From Chthonomonas calidirosea (GTDB taxonomy: Bacteria > Armatimonadota > Fimbriimonadia > Fimbriimonadales > Fimbriimonadaceae): 64,000 nucleotides of DNA. The notes beneath the pieces were generated by a model that worked only from the letters and a program-made list of their open reading frames with translations, did no database searches and was not told the origin of the DNA. Location of the stretch: NCBI GenBank assembly GCA_945882415.1, contig CAMCWC010000005.1:124001-188000 (forward strand). The letters run 5' to 3'. Below are positions 7,040 through 17,175 of this stretch, in pieces. Each line of letters begins with the position of its first letter. Position 1 is the stretch's first letter. The translations under genes were made by a program, and so were the position numbers.

Positions 7040-9571
7040 ATGAATTTTAGAGTTTTGAGTTTGGCTGCAAGCCTATTTCTGGTTGCCGTTGCTCCCGCCC
7101 AGACCGTTGGTCCCGTGAGCGAATCGCTTGGACGGAGAAGCCGAGTCATCGGCAATCCGGCTGTTTCTATTTTTGCACCGAAACCACTGGGATTGGTTTT
7201 GCGAAGCATCTTGAAGCGAAACATTCCCGCCAAGCGCAAGAACGAGATCGTGCCTGGCTACGTTTTGGTCAAGTTTCCGACCAAGATCGCGGCAGAGCTA
7301 ACGAAAACTGAAGCGACACGCGCTCGTTTTGTGCCTGCCGGATTGCGCTCCGAGAATTTTCGGAACCGGATTCAGCGGTCCGGCTGGACGGTATGGCAAC
7401 TCGGAAAGGGCGAGGATCCCAAGGTAGTCGCGGCCAGCCTGAAGGGCAAACCAAACGTCGTGGCGGCACAGCCGCTCAACAAGATTTATCCGCTCTTGCC
7501 CGAGCCCAATGACGGGGACTGGAACGTTATTGAAATCGGAGAGCCAATGATTCCGCTTGGAGAGGGCGTCACGTATCGCCGGCTCTGGTATCTCGACGAG
7601 ACCAGCGCTTTCGATGCTTGGAACGATTGGCCCAATCGATGGTTTACGAGCGCCGACAAACCACAGAACGTGCCGATGATCGCGGTGATCGACACCGGGG
7701 TTGAGCGACAACACCCTGACTTCATCAACGCCGGGGGATTTGACAGCAGTATCGAAGAAGGCGGGCAGTTCGATTTGAGTCTGGACGCCCAGTTTAGCTT
7801 TGGCGAAGTTCTGCAAGAAGGATCCACCGAAGACGCGATGGGGCACGGCACTCACGTCACCGGTCTTGCCCTGGCTTCTGGAAACAACGGAAACTGGAAC
7901 GGAAAGGGAATCGTCGGGCTCGGCTACCCAAGCAAGGGAATCAATCTTCGCGTTTTTGATGACACCGGAAACGGCTCGGACGCCGATGCGGCGGGCGCAA
8001 TTTTTTACGCGACCGATCATGGCGTGGACATCATCAACCTTAGCCTTGGTACCGAGAACTTCTCGCAGCTCTTCCAGGACGCGGTGACCTACGCCTGGCA
8101 GAAAGGCGTTCTCGTCGTGGTGGCCTGTAACGAGGACGGCGCCGGTGGCGGTGACTTAGGGCCGATTTATCCTGCGGCTTGTAGTGGCGCTTTCGCGGTC
8201 ACGGCAAACGGTTACGGCTACATCCATGCCTCGGACTACTATGCGGGCACCGGTTCGTACATCGACCTCGCTGCACCAGGAGGAAACATCATCCTCGATT
8301 ACAGCAACATCGAAGACCCAATCGCGATGCTGGCGTACATCTACTCCACCACGATGACCACCTACAACCCGATCATGGATGTCGGGGCGCCTGGTTACGA
8401 CCTTGGCTACGGATACTTGATTGGAACATCGATGGCGAGCCCGATCGTCGCGGGCGCGGCGAGCTTGTACTACGGCAAGAACGATATGGATCGAGCTCAG
8501 GGCATGCAGAACCTGCGGGCCTATCGAGCCTTGCAGCGGTCGGCATTGAGCGTGTACGGCGCACCGAAAGGCTCTTGGGAGACCCACCAGGGTTACGGCT
8601 CGCTTGATGCCTACTATCTGTTGCAGGATGCGGACGTACGAGGAGCTACCGCCGGGGCAATCGAAGGAATTGTCTACAACGAAGGCACCGCGCAAGGCAA
8701 CGCTACGGTTCGCGCTAAGAAGGACGGTGGAACGATCACTTACCAGACCTCGACCCTCGCTAACGGTACTTACCGATACGACCAGCTGGCACCGGGCATG
8801 TACACCGTAACCGCGGTGGCCTTTGGGAAGACCAAGGTCCGGCGCGTCGAAGTCATTTCGGGCAGCGATGCACCGGCGACGGACTTCTGGTGCGGCACTT
8901 ACACCGGTGACGACACCGCGCCGATCGTGGATCGATTTGCTTTTTCCAACTGGGAAGGCGTCCCCACGGGTGGCGCCTACTCAGCATCTCGATTTAAGCT
9001 CTGGGCATACGACACCGAGACGGGAATCGAGAAGTACCAGATCAAGATTGGTCGAACTGCTGGCGCAGGCGATGTTGTTGCAAACACTGAAATTGCTCCG
9101 ACCAGCAATGAAGTCGTGCTGAATCATGCGGCTATCACGCCGAGCGCAAAACTTTACGCAACGCTAACGGTTACCAACGGTAACGGAACGACCATGACGA
9201 TTTCGGTCCCAATGTCGGTGAACACCGAATGGGACGCCGCGTTTGTTTCCCAGCAGGTTCCAAACACGGTCGCCCCCGGGCAAGTCTTCACGGTCGCTTT
9301 CACCTTCCGAAACGCTGGTACGCAGAACTGGACCTCGGCGGATGTGCAGCGCCTTGCGCTGACCTCCATGCCCGTGGGTTCGACCACATTCGGAAAGAGC
9401 CGCCTAGGAATCCCGCCCGGAAGCAACGTTGCACCTGGCCAGACGATCACGGTTCAGGCTCGACTCACGGCGCCGAACACCGTTGGGCTCTATGAGTCTT
9501 GCTGGAAGTTCACCCGCGGAACCGTCCAGTTCGGTTCGGCAAGCACATCGGTCTGGGTCACGGTCCAGTAA
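7040..9571 (+). CDS. Secreted subtilisin-like serine protease (S8) with C-terminal NBR1-like Ig domain
   Basis: An 843-residue precursor. Residues 1-22 form a signal peptide ending in APAQT. A propeptide region follows, then the catalytic domain with Asp in AVIDTGVERQHPDF (near 217), His in GHGTHVTGLALASGN (near 268) and Ser in GTSMASPIVAGAA (near 464). After it come a carboxypeptidase-regulatory-like beta domain (IEGIVYNEGTAQGNATVRA), a linker domain, and a C-terminal NBR1-type Ig module (FRNAGTQNWTS to LTAPNTVGLYES). The triad is complete, so the enzyme is likely active outside the cell. I prefer the ATG at 7040 to the TTG at 7028, because it gives a clean signal peptide. Its stop shares one base with the next start (TAATG). 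Confidence 0.92.
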   Translation: MNFRVLSLAASLFLVAVAPAQTVGPVSESLGRRSRVIGNPAVSIFAPKPLGLVLRSILKRNIPAKRKNEIVPGYVLVKFPTKIAAELTKTEATRARFVPAGLRSENFRNRIQRSGWTVWQLGKGEDPKVVAASLKGKPNVVAAQPLNKIYPLLPEPNDGDWNVIEIGEPMIPLGEGVTYRRLWYLDETSAFDAWNDWPNRWFTSADKPQNVPMIAVIDTGVERQHPDFINAGGFDSSIEEGGQFDLSLDAQFSFGEVLQEGSTEDAMGHGTHVTGLALASGNNGNWNGKGIVGLGYPSKGINLRVFDDTGNGSDADAAGAIFYATDHGVDIINLSLGTENFSQLFQDAVTYAWQKGVLVVVACNEDGAGGGDLGPIYPAACSGAFAVTANGYGYIHASDYYAGTGSYIDLAAPGGNIILDYSNIEDPIAMLAYIYSTTMTTYNPIMDVGAPGYDLGYGYLIGTSMASPIVAGAASLYYGKNDMDRAQGMQNLRAYRALQRSALSVYGAPKGSWETHQGYGSLDAYYLLQDADVRGATAGAIEGIVYNEGTAQGNATVRAKKDGGTITYQTSTLANGTYRYDQLAPGMYTVTAVAFGKTKVRRVEVISGSDAPATDFWCGTYTGDDTAPIVDRFAFSNWEGVPTGGAYSASRFKLWAYDTETGIEKYQIKIGRTAGAGDVVANTEIAPTSNEVVLNHAAITPSAKLYATLTVTNGNGTTMTISVPMSVNTEWDAAFVSQQVPNTVAPGQVFTVAFTFRNAGTQNWTSADVQRLALTSMPVGSTTFGKSRLGIPPGSNVAPGQTITVQARLTAPNTVGLYESCWKFTRGTVQFGSASTSVWVTVQ

Positions 9572-10020
9572 TGGCAATTTCGCTCGCGAAAGCCCTGAAG
9601 CTCAAGAATCGCCAGGTGGCGAAGATACAAAAGCTTCAGGGCATCGTGACCACTCACAATTCGCGCCTTGTTGGCGGCAGTGAGGAGTTTGATGTGGCGG
9701 CAAGTCTAGCCGAACTCCGAAATGCAACGGAGGCGCTCGTGAAACTGAAAGCGGCGATTAGCCTCGCCAATGCTCCGATTCAGGAGACGATCTATCGCAT
9801 CGGGGAACTGAAGAGTCATATCAGCTTCTTGCGGAGGATTCCGACCACGTCGGGAAAGTTCATGCAACCGTACGGAATGCAGGAACCGCAGGAGTACATC
9901 GCGACCCTTACCGCCCGCGAAGTCGAGGAAGAAGTTTCACGGCTTGAAGCGGAGATCGACGAACTTCAGGATCGTCTGGACGATCACAACGCCACCGTTT
10001 CCATTGAGTTTTTCGAGTGA
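9571..10020 (+). CDS. Coiled-coil protein of unknown function (DUF6847/septicolysin-like)
   Basis: A 149-residue protein that starts on the last base of the protease stop codon, so it is translationally coupled to it. It opens MAISLAKALKLKNRQVAKIQ, then has helical and charged segments and a long C-terminal coiled coil (TAREVEEEVSRLEAEIDELQ). It has no signal peptide. The opening resembles small proteins sometimes annotated as DUF6847 or septicolysin; I am unsure of that match and give no function. Confidence 0.65.
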   Translation: MAISLAKALKLKNRQVAKIQKLQGIVTTHNSRLVGGSEEFDVAASLAELRNATEALVKLKAAISLANAPIQETIYRIGELKSHISFLRRIPTTSGKFMQPYGMQEPQEYIATLTAREVEEEVSRLEAEIDELQDRLDDHNATVSIEFFE

Positions 10021-10249
10021 AAAACCGTTAGAATGACGCGACCTCTAGGGGCGATTGACGGAATACGACTGACTTAGCACCTTCGATCAACATCGAATCC
10101 TGGCTGATTCTTGACAAGAATCATTGAACCTGATCAAGCGGCCTATGGCCTCAAAACTCAAAGTTCGTGAATTCAATCCTCAAACCTTAAACATCAAGAC
10201 TCTTCCCGCGGTCAGTCCCGTCGTCGCCCTTAGGGGAAACAGAACACGC

Positions 10250-10287
10250 AAAAAAAAGCGCGAGGGAACCTAGGTTCACCTCGCGCT
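10250..10287 (-). terminator. Intrinsic terminator after the ABC ATPase gene
   Basis: A stem of AGCGCGAGG (10257-10265) with CCTCGCGCT (10279-10287) is extended inside by GAACC/GGTTC. On the minus strand it runs into eight T (10250-10257). It lies just after the ABC ATPase stop. The remaining gap 10021-10249 shows nothing I can name. Confidence 0.9.
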
Positions 10288-10304
10288 TCTTTCGCTCTGG
10301 TTTC

Positions 10305-11453
<1,149 letters not shown>

Positions 11454-11590
11454 TAGGGTCTCCTGTTTCTGGACGGGTCCATTATAGCGAACTTAACGGA
11501 ATCTGTTCAGTGTTCGCCTTGATTTCACGAAACTGGACGGATTTGTGTAGAATGAAAAAAGTTTGGCTCATCAAACTTTCGAGTAAGTCT

Positions 11591-11923
11591 ATGCAAAATA
11601 TCGGATTCGTCGCGGTAAACCGCATCGTCGTTCGCGCAGATTATCGGCCCCGATTTGAGGAGCTGTTCTCAACTCGTGCGCACGCCATCGACCGCCTTTC
11701 CGGCTTCGTCAGCATGCAGGTGCTGCGTCCCGCGAAGCCGGAGGAGCCCTACCTGGTGGTCAGCCAGTGGCAGGATGAGGACAGCTTCAAGGCGTGGACC
11801 GCCTCTCCAGAGTTCATCGAAGGGCATCGGCGCGCTTTTGCCGACCTCGCGACGGCGAAAGCCTGTGGGGAAGCACCGCCGATGCAGAGTGAGTTCTCTA
11901 CCTATTCAGTGCTGACGACCTGA
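11591..11923 (+). CDS. Antibiotic biosynthesis monooxygenase (ABM) domain protein, HmoB/IsdG-like
   Basis: A 110-residue single-domain protein: VNRIVVRADYRPRFEELF, SGFVSMQVLRP, LVVSQWQDEDSFKAWTAS and EFIEGHRRAF are the strands and helices of a dimeric ABM ferredoxin-like barrel. Members include heme-degrading monooxygenases and small quinone oxygenases; the AWTASPEFIEGHR helix is like the heme-oxygenase type. The ATG at 11591 starts exactly at the domain; 27 residues of open frame upstream are ignored. It ends one base before the convergent STN protein gene. Confidence 0.8.
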   Translation: MQNIGFVAVNRIVVRADYRPRFEELFSTRAHAIDRLSGFVSMQVLRPAKPEEPYLVVSQWQDEDSFKAWTASPEFIEGHRRAFADLATAKACGEAPPMQSEFSTYSVLTT

Positions 11924-11924
11924 G

Positions 11925-12830
11925 TCAGCGTGGCCGGACGACGTGAACGCCTTTTTCCAGGGTGACCTTTGCGTTCGCGAGGGTCTTGAGTTCGTAGAGT
12001 CGCGACTCAAAACTTCCGGCGGCAAAGTAGCCGCTCAGTTTCTGCGTAAGCCCGGGCATGATTTTCACCCGCAGTCGCATTTGGGCAAAGGTCTCGGCAA
12101 AGAGATCGGAAGCGCGGCGATCGGTAAAGGTAAGGGCGACAAACTGTCCCGAACTGGCCGGGACTTCCTTTTGAATACTCTTCTGGTCGGCTAAAGGCGT
12201 GGTCGCCAGTCGCTCGGAGAACCCAGGCAAAACGCTTTCCATTCCAAGCGGTGCGCTCGTTTGAGAAGGCAACAAGGTGTAGACGGTGTCCTTCAACTCA
12301 TACGTAAATCCGCAAGCGCGGCCGAGGCGATCCAGAGCGACCGGAAGGGTGACGTAGTTGAAGATCAGTGTTACTTTGCCTTGGATCTTTGAGCTCATCA
12401 CAAAGCTCTGATCGAACTCGCTAAAAATGCGAGCAACAACCGCTTCTAGATCTTCGCCACTGAAGCTGAAGCTCGCACGTTTGGCTTCAAAACCCGGGGC
12501 TTCCGTGGTCTGGATTGCGGCTTGCTGCTTCGAGAAGATTCGGTATTCGTTGTTCTCAGCGGAAAACGTCGCGCCCACTTGAGCTAGAACGGATGCAAGC
12601 GCAACATCAATCTGCACTTTCGCAGCCGAGAACTGGACCTTGCCCTGCACATCGGGATCGATCGTATATCCGCTGACCTTGGCCTGCCGAAACAGTTCGC
12701 GAAGGACCTCGCGAACCTCTGCCCCTTGAGTTTTGTAAGTAACCAGCACCGGGGTTTGACCGGAGATCATATCTCCAAAACCGTTCGACAAAACACCAAA
12801 AACAAACAGAGCAACACAGACCGCTCGCAT
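11925..12830 (-). CDS. Secreted protein with three STN/secretin-N-like modules (copy B)
   Basis: A 301-residue precursor with a signal peptide (residues 1-20). The mature part appears to be three related modules of about 60-70 residues. The first is REVLRELFRQAKVSGYTIDP to EYRIFSK, the second DLEAVVARIFSEFDQSFVMS to VYTLLPS, and the third DLFAETFAQMRLRVKIMPG to GVHVVRP. Each has the helix-strand pattern and the G-K/N-V turn of short TonB/secretin N-terminal domains. No secretin channel or TonB barrel is present, so it is probably a periplasmic binding or scaffold protein. It is the downstream paralogue of the next gene (12979-14001). The function is unknown. Confidence 0.7.
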   Translation of the reverse strand: MRAVCVALFVFGVLSNGFGDMISGQTPVLVTYKTQGAEVREVLRELFRQAKVSGYTIDPDVQGKVQFSAAKVQIDVALASVLAQVGATFSAENNEYRIFSKQQAAIQTTEAPGFEAKRASFSFSGEDLEAVVARIFSEFDQSFVMSSKIQGKVTLIFNYVTLPVALDRLGRACGFTYELKDTVYTLLPSQTSAPLGMESVLPGFSERLATTPLADQKSIQKEVPASSGQFVALTFTDRRASDLFAETFAQMRLRVKIMPGLTQKLSGYFAAGSFESRLYELKTLANAKVTLEKGVHVVRPR

Positions 12831-12978
12831 GCCGTCATTCTATCGCTGGTCACTTAGGGTGACAACACGAAACTGTCGATTTCGTGCCTCAGATTTTGCG
12901 CGTTCCTCCGCAGGATTCGGCTCTCTTAACACTAAGTTGAAAATTGAGCTTCTTCCAAGGTTCGGGCCTAGCCAAGTG

Positions 12979-14001
12979 TCACTTTGGTCGAACTACGTAG
13001 ACGCCATTTTCAAGCTTCACGCTCACGTTGGCAAGATTCTTGAGTCGATACAACCTTGACGCTTTAGATTCGCTCGGGAGGTTCCCGGAAACCTTTGGCA
13101 AGTTCGGAGAGATGCGGTACTTCGCGTTCATTTGTCGAAACAGCGCGGTGATCTCATCCGCGACCGGGACGGACCGCAGTCGCTTTGCCGGTAATTTTCC
13201 TGCCGTGCTCGCCCTGAGGGGCGCCATTAGCTCCACCGTGCCGCCGTCAAGAACAAGAATGCGGCTGCTTTTGGAGGGAGCGAGATTCATCGCCATCTGA
13301 AGGGTTGGCTGCAGAACGTAGCAACCCGCTCGCAACTCGGCGTGAAACCCGTGAACTTCGCCGAGGACAGCTAGAACATCCTTCAGCTTCATCGAGTTAA
13401 ATGTGCAATACGCCTTACCTTCAATTTTCGGGCTGAGTACGAACGACACGTATGCTTCGGAAAAGATTCGAGAAAGGAAGTCACGAATGTCTTCATCGGA
13501 ACCCGATCCGATCGTGATCAGTTTCTCTCCGACCCCCATTCCAACGGGTTCTTTCTGGATAGGACTGCTCAAGGGGGCCCGATCCCCGCTGACAAAATAA
13601 ATCCCGCTGTTGGTACTAATCCTAGAACGAGGACTCCGCGAATTTTCATTACTAAGCACCATATAAATTCCAGAATCCATTCGGTAACTCGCACCGACTT
13701 GCCGGAGCAGGGCATCTAAGACAACCGTGAATGGAACTAGCGATAGATTTAGCGTCACGTTCCCCTGAACGGTTGGATCAATCGTGTAGCCCGCAACACC
13801 CATTTTTTTAAAGAGGCTTCGTAGCACTTCTCGTACGTTTTCGTCCTTGGCTTCGAACTTGTCGACGATTTGAATTCGTTGTGGAGCGCTTATGCGGTGG
13901 CTAAAAGAAGCCTCGCCGTCCGAAAGACCCAGCGTCGAACCGTCGGCCGTGCAAACCCCGCTGATCCCCAAAAGAACACCCGCCAATACCGCAATTTTCA
14001 T
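12979..14001 (-). CDS. Secreted protein with three STN/secretin-N-like modules (copy A)
   Basis: A 340-residue precursor with signal peptide MKIAVLAGVLLGISGVCTA, which is why I start at 14001 and not at the open frame's first ATG (14088). Three modules match copy B in order: NVREVLRSLFKKMGVAGYTI to YMVLSN; DIRDFLSRIFSEAYVSFVLS to CYVLQP; EITALFRQMNAKYRISPN to GVYVVRPK. The pair is a tandem duplication separated by about 148 bases. The link between modules 1 and 2 is longer here and rich in Ser and Gly. The likely place is the periplasm. The role is unknown; a link to a pilus or secretion secretin is only a guess from the fold. Confidence 0.7.
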   Translation of the reverse strand: MKIAVLAGVLLGISGVCTADGSTLGLSDGEASFSHRISAPQRIQIVDKFEAKDENVREVLRSLFKKMGVAGYTIDPTVQGNVTLNLSLVPFTVVLDALLRQVGASYRMDSGIYMVLSNENSRSPRSRISTNSGIYFVSGDRAPLSSPIQKEPVGMGVGEKLITIGSGSDEDIRDFLSRIFSEAYVSFVLSPKIEGKAYCTFNSMKLKDVLAVLGEVHGFHAELRAGCYVLQPTLQMAMNLAPSKSSRILVLDGGTVELMAPLRASTAGKLPAKRLRSVPVADEITALFRQMNAKYRISPNLPKVSGNLPSESKASRLYRLKNLANVSVKLENGVYVVRPK

Positions 14002-14167
14002 CACATCATCAAGACGGCGTAACCGACCATGCGTAATCAGAAAATTTGTCGTGCAAGCAAACTTCAACAAAGTCCTTGCAGAACGCACCGGAATCGCCGT
14101 GCTTCAAGACGACGGTCTCCGCTAGCTTCAAACTTCGCTGAAGCCAATCCATGTTCATAATAAGTCC

Positions 14168-16030
14168 ATGTCCGACGCGATCAAGCGTATCGTAGCTACC
14201 GACTGCGGCTCCACCACGACCAAGGCCATCCTTATTGAGCGAAACGAGGCCGGCGATTATCGCCTCGTTGCCCGTGGTGAGGCACCGACGACGGTTGAAC
14301 GACCGTTCGAAGACGTGACCCTCGGCGTGCTCAACTCGATCACCGAGCTTGAGGAGATCACCGAGACCACGGTCCCGGCAGGCTACACCGCTGGCCGACG
14401 AACGCTCATTAAGGACGGGAAAGTTTGGCGACAGCTTAAAGAAGGCGCGCGAGATAGCAGTGGCGTGAACGGCCCGCTCGAAAGCTCCGACCTGTACGTT
14501 TCTACTTCGAGCGCGGGCGGCGGCTTGCAGATGATGGTCGCGGGCGTGGTCAAGTCGATGTCGGCAGAATCCGCCGAGCGCGCTGCCCTTGGCGCGGGCG
14601 CGATCCTGATGGACACGCTGGCGGTTGACGATGGTCGAAAGGACTACCAAAAGGTCGAACGACTTCGACAGCTTCGCCCGGACATCATTCTCATGTCGGG
14701 CGGAACCGATGGCGGCACCACCAGCCACCTCATCGAAATGGCGGAAGTCATTCGCCGCGCTGACCCGAAGCCACGATTCGGCGACATGAAGCTGCCGATC
14801 ATTTACGCGGGCAACAAGCAAGCCAGTGCAGACGTCGGCAAAGTTCTCGGCGAGGGCATCAGCCTGCAGGTGGTTGACAACCTTCGACCGACCCTTGAGA
14901 AAGAGAACCTTGGCCCGGCACGAGAAGAGATTCACGAGATGTTCTTGGAGCACGTGATGCAGCAGGCGCCGGGCTATTCGAAGCTCCTCGAATGGACCAG
15001 CGAAGAGGTCATGGCCACGCCAAACGCGGTGGGCAAACTGCTTAAGGAGTACGCCGAAAACGAGAAGATCAACGTTCTTGGCGTGGACATCGGCGGCGCG
15101 ACCACCGACGTCTTCTCCGTCTTCCTCTCTGGGTCCGGCGAGAGAATCTACAACCGAACGGTTTCGGCCAACCTCGGCATGAGCTACTCGATTTGTAACG
15201 TCCTCAAGGAGACCGGAGTCGAGAACATCGCGCGGTGGCTACCGTTTGAGATTTCTCCCGCCGAAGTGCGAAACAGACTTCGCAACAAGATGATTCGTCC
15301 GACGACGATCCCGCAGACCTACGAAGACTTGCTCATCGAGCATGCGGTTTCTCGCGAAGCGTTGCGGCTTGCCTTCTTGCACCACAAGTCCCTCGCTCGA
15401 GACCTCGTTGGCGTTCAGACCGAATCGAACATCGACCGTCTCTTCAACCAAGGCGCGGCGGGGCAAAGTTTGGTCAACATGATGGCGCTCGACATGGTCA
15501 TCGGCTCTGGCGGCGTGCTTTCTCACGCACCAAACCGAGCTCAATCGGCGCTGATGATGATGGATGCCTACTTGCCGGAGGGCGTCACGATGCTCACCGT
15601 CGACAGCATCTTCATGATGCCGCACCTCGGCGTGCTTTCTGAGCACCTTTATGCTGCGGCGAAGCAAGTGTTTGAGTACGACTGTATCGTCAAGTGCGGA
15701 CACTGCATCGCACCGGTCGGAACGGGCAAGGACGGCGAACCTTGCGTTACGATCTCCGGCGACGGCATCAACGTCTCGGTGCCGTTCGGCGAAGTCAAGG
15801 TGATTCCGGTCGGTCGAGACGAGTTCAAGAACGTCACGATTACTCCAGCAAAGGGCTTTGACGTTGGAGAAGGAAAGGGCAAGGCCATTCAGGTCAAGTT
15901 GGAAGGCGGCACGGTTGGCGTCATCGTTGACGCTCGAGGACGACCTTTCGACATCAACCTGAACACGCCAAACCGCATCCAGAAGCTTCGCAGCTTCTTG
16001 AGTGCTCTCAGTTTGCCTTTGCCAAAATAA
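14168..16030 (+). CDS. glmL: GlmL/MutL family ATPase (glutamate mutase accessory-like)
   Basis: A 620-residue protein of the ASKHA-fold GlmL family. It has an N-terminal phosphate loop ATDCGSTTTKAILIE, a middle MSGGTDGGTTSHLIEMAEV, a second VLGVDIGGATTDVFSVF and the C-terminal CGHCIAPVGTGKDG. In glutamate and other aminomutase operons, GlmL is thought to act as an accessory or repair chaperone for the B12 enzyme. No mutase subunit lies in the window, so its partner must be elsewhere. The neighbours are unrelated. The start ATG is well placed, with divergent genes upstream. Confidence 0.88.
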   Translation: MSDAIKRIVATDCGSTTTKAILIERNEAGDYRLVARGEAPTTVERPFEDVTLGVLNSITELEEITETTVPAGYTAGRRTLIKDGKVWRQLKEGARDSSGVNGPLESSDLYVSTSSAGGGLQMMVAGVVKSMSAESAERAALGAGAILMDTLAVDDGRKDYQKVERLRQLRPDIILMSGGTDGGTTSHLIEMAEVIRRADPKPRFGDMKLPIIYAGNKQASADVGKVLGEGISLQVVDNLRPTLEKENLGPAREEIHEMFLEHVMQQAPGYSKLLEWTSEEVMATPNAVGKLLKEYAENEKINVLGVDIGGATTDVFSVFLSGSGERIYNRTVSANLGMSYSICNVLKETGVENIARWLPFEISPAEVRNRLRNKMIRPTTIPQTYEDLLIEHAVSREALRLAFLHHKSLARDLVGVQTESNIDRLFNQGAAGQSLVNMMALDMVIGSGGVLSHAPNRAQSALMMMDAYLPEGVTMLTVDSIFMMPHLGVLSEHLYAAAKQVFEYDCIVKCGHCIAPVGTGKDGEPCVTISGDGINVSVPFGEVKVIPVGRDEFKNVTITPAKGFDVGEGKGKAIQVKLEGGTVGVIVDARGRPFDINLNTPNRIQKLRSFLSALSLPLPK

Positions 16031-16096
16031 GGTGTTTTGAGTTCACGGAATCGTGTGACCTCGTACATTTTGCGGGTGACCTAAACTCTTGCAAAA

Positions 16097-16121
16097 GCGT
16101 CCCCGGCTTGCTCGGGGACGC
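16097..16121 (+). promoter_or_regulatory. Leader hairpin directly before a lipoprotein ribosome binding site
   Basis: A perfect 9-bp stem GCGTCCCCG / CGGGGACGC with a 7-base loop ends one base before the purine-rich ribosome binding site (GAGAGGA). No T run follows, so it is not an intrinsic terminator. It could stabilise the mRNA 5' end. Confidence 0.5.
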
Positions 16122-16133
16122 CAGAGAGGAAAA

Positions 16134-16910
16134 ATGCGCACTTCACCCGTTGCTATCGGAACCCTTACGGTTGCCGCGCTTGTCATCTTGGCTTGCGGCG
16201 GCTCTGGCGGAGGATCTTCAAGTTCTGGCGGATCGACCGCTAGTTCGAGCGGAGGCTCAGGGACAACGGCAGGTGGCACTGGCCCAGCGCCGATCCTCGA
16301 TCCGACGCCAAAGGTTCGCTTCGCGAACTTCACCGAGTACGAGCGCATTCGCGTTCGCGTCAACGGAGTGACGATCGTAGATAACCTCGAGCAGGGGCAG
16401 TTCTTTGACCGCGTGTTCTCCGGGCCAGACGTTTACTGGTCGGTCACGGACGCCACGACCGGCAACTACGTCTTCGGCGGCTACCAGAAGATGGAGTACT
16501 CGTTCCAGGTCTTCGCCTTCGCCGGTTCCAACTCGGCCTTCAACTGGCTGGACTTCCCGATCGGTTACGCGAACAATTTTGCCTGGGTCAACCTGATGTC
16601 GGCGTACAAAGCAACGCCAAACCTCGATGCAGGCTGGCGACGAGTGAGCCAAACCGATTCTCAGCGCACGGTCGTTGGCCCGGTTGGAGCCATCCAGAGC
16701 GGCGGCAACGCCCTTACGGGCTCGTTCCCGGTGGATTCGCCTCTGTTTGTTGGTTTCTATGAGCGCGGAAAGACCAACCCGATCGCGGGAACGGTTTACG
16801 CTGAGAACCTCGACAAGAACTTCTCGTACTTCCACGCGGTGTACACGAAGCCGGACGGCGACAAAGGCTACATCACCTGGAAACTGTCCGAGAACACGAT
16901 CAAGAACTGA
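16134..16910 (+). CDS. Lipoprotein, possibly DUF4397-like
   Basis: A 258-residue precursor. The first 20 residues are a lipoprotein signal, with the lipobox ILAC followed by a long Gly/Ser linker (residues 20-45). A beta-rich domain follows: KVRFANFTEYERIRVRVNG, IVDNLEQGQFFDRVFSG and SFQVFAFAGSNS resemble the repeated strands of DUF4397 proteins. I chose the ATG at 16134 for its ribosome binding site and lipobox. A terminator follows the stop. The function is unknown. Confidence 0.75.
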   Translation: MRTSPVAIGTLTVAALVILACGGSGGGSSSSGGSTASSSGGSGTTAGGTGPAPILDPTPKVRFANFTEYERIRVRVNGVTIVDNLEQGQFFDRVFSGPDVYWSVTDATTGNYVFGGYQKMEYSFQVFAFAGSNSAFNWLDFPIGYANNFAWVNLMSAYKATPNLDAGWRRVSQTDSQRTVVGPVGAIQSGGNALTGSFPVDSPLFVGFYERGKTNPIAGTVYAENLDKNFSYFHAVYTKPDGDKGYITWKLSENTIKN

Positions 16911-16929
16911 GCTTCTTGAGTTCAAAACT

Positions 16930-16967
16930 TGCGTCGGACTCCCGCTTCGGGAGCCGACGCATTTTTT
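16930..16967 (+). terminator. Intrinsic terminator after the DUF4397-like lipoprotein gene
   Basis: TGCGTCGG pairs with CCGACGCA, and CTCCCG with CGGGAG, with one bulged A between them and a CTT loop. Six T follow at 16962-16967. It separates the lipoprotein gene from the rplJ leader. Confidence 0.92.
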
Positions 16968-17010
16968 GTGTTGCATTCTGCGGCATCGCTCGTGTCATAC
17001 TCTTACGAAC

Positions 17011-17142
17011 TCTGGAGACAGCAGGTGGCTTAATAGCCTTAAGCGATTCGCAAGGATCGGCCCGCCGAGGGGATACAAGAGAATACGTTGGAGGTTCGCC
17101 TCGCACACGTCTCTGTCCTTCGGTTTGGGCAGGGGCTTTTTT
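17011..17142 (+). ncRNA. Ribosomal protein L10 leader with attenuator-like terminator
   Basis: The region before rplJ has the known L10-leader signature: GACAGCAGGTGGCTTAATAGCC, then CCCGCCGAGG about 40 bases later, which together form the kink-turn-like site bound by the L10(L12)4 complex. Downstream, CTCTGTCC (17111-17118) pairs with GGGCAGGG (17127-17134, two G-U pairs) and is followed by six T (17137-17142). This would be an attenuator ahead of the rplJ start. Autoregulation by L10 is established for this leader class; the attenuator is my reading. Confidence 0.78.
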
Positions 17143-17175
17143 GTTGCCGAAGGCTTCCGAGAAAACAGGAGCAAT

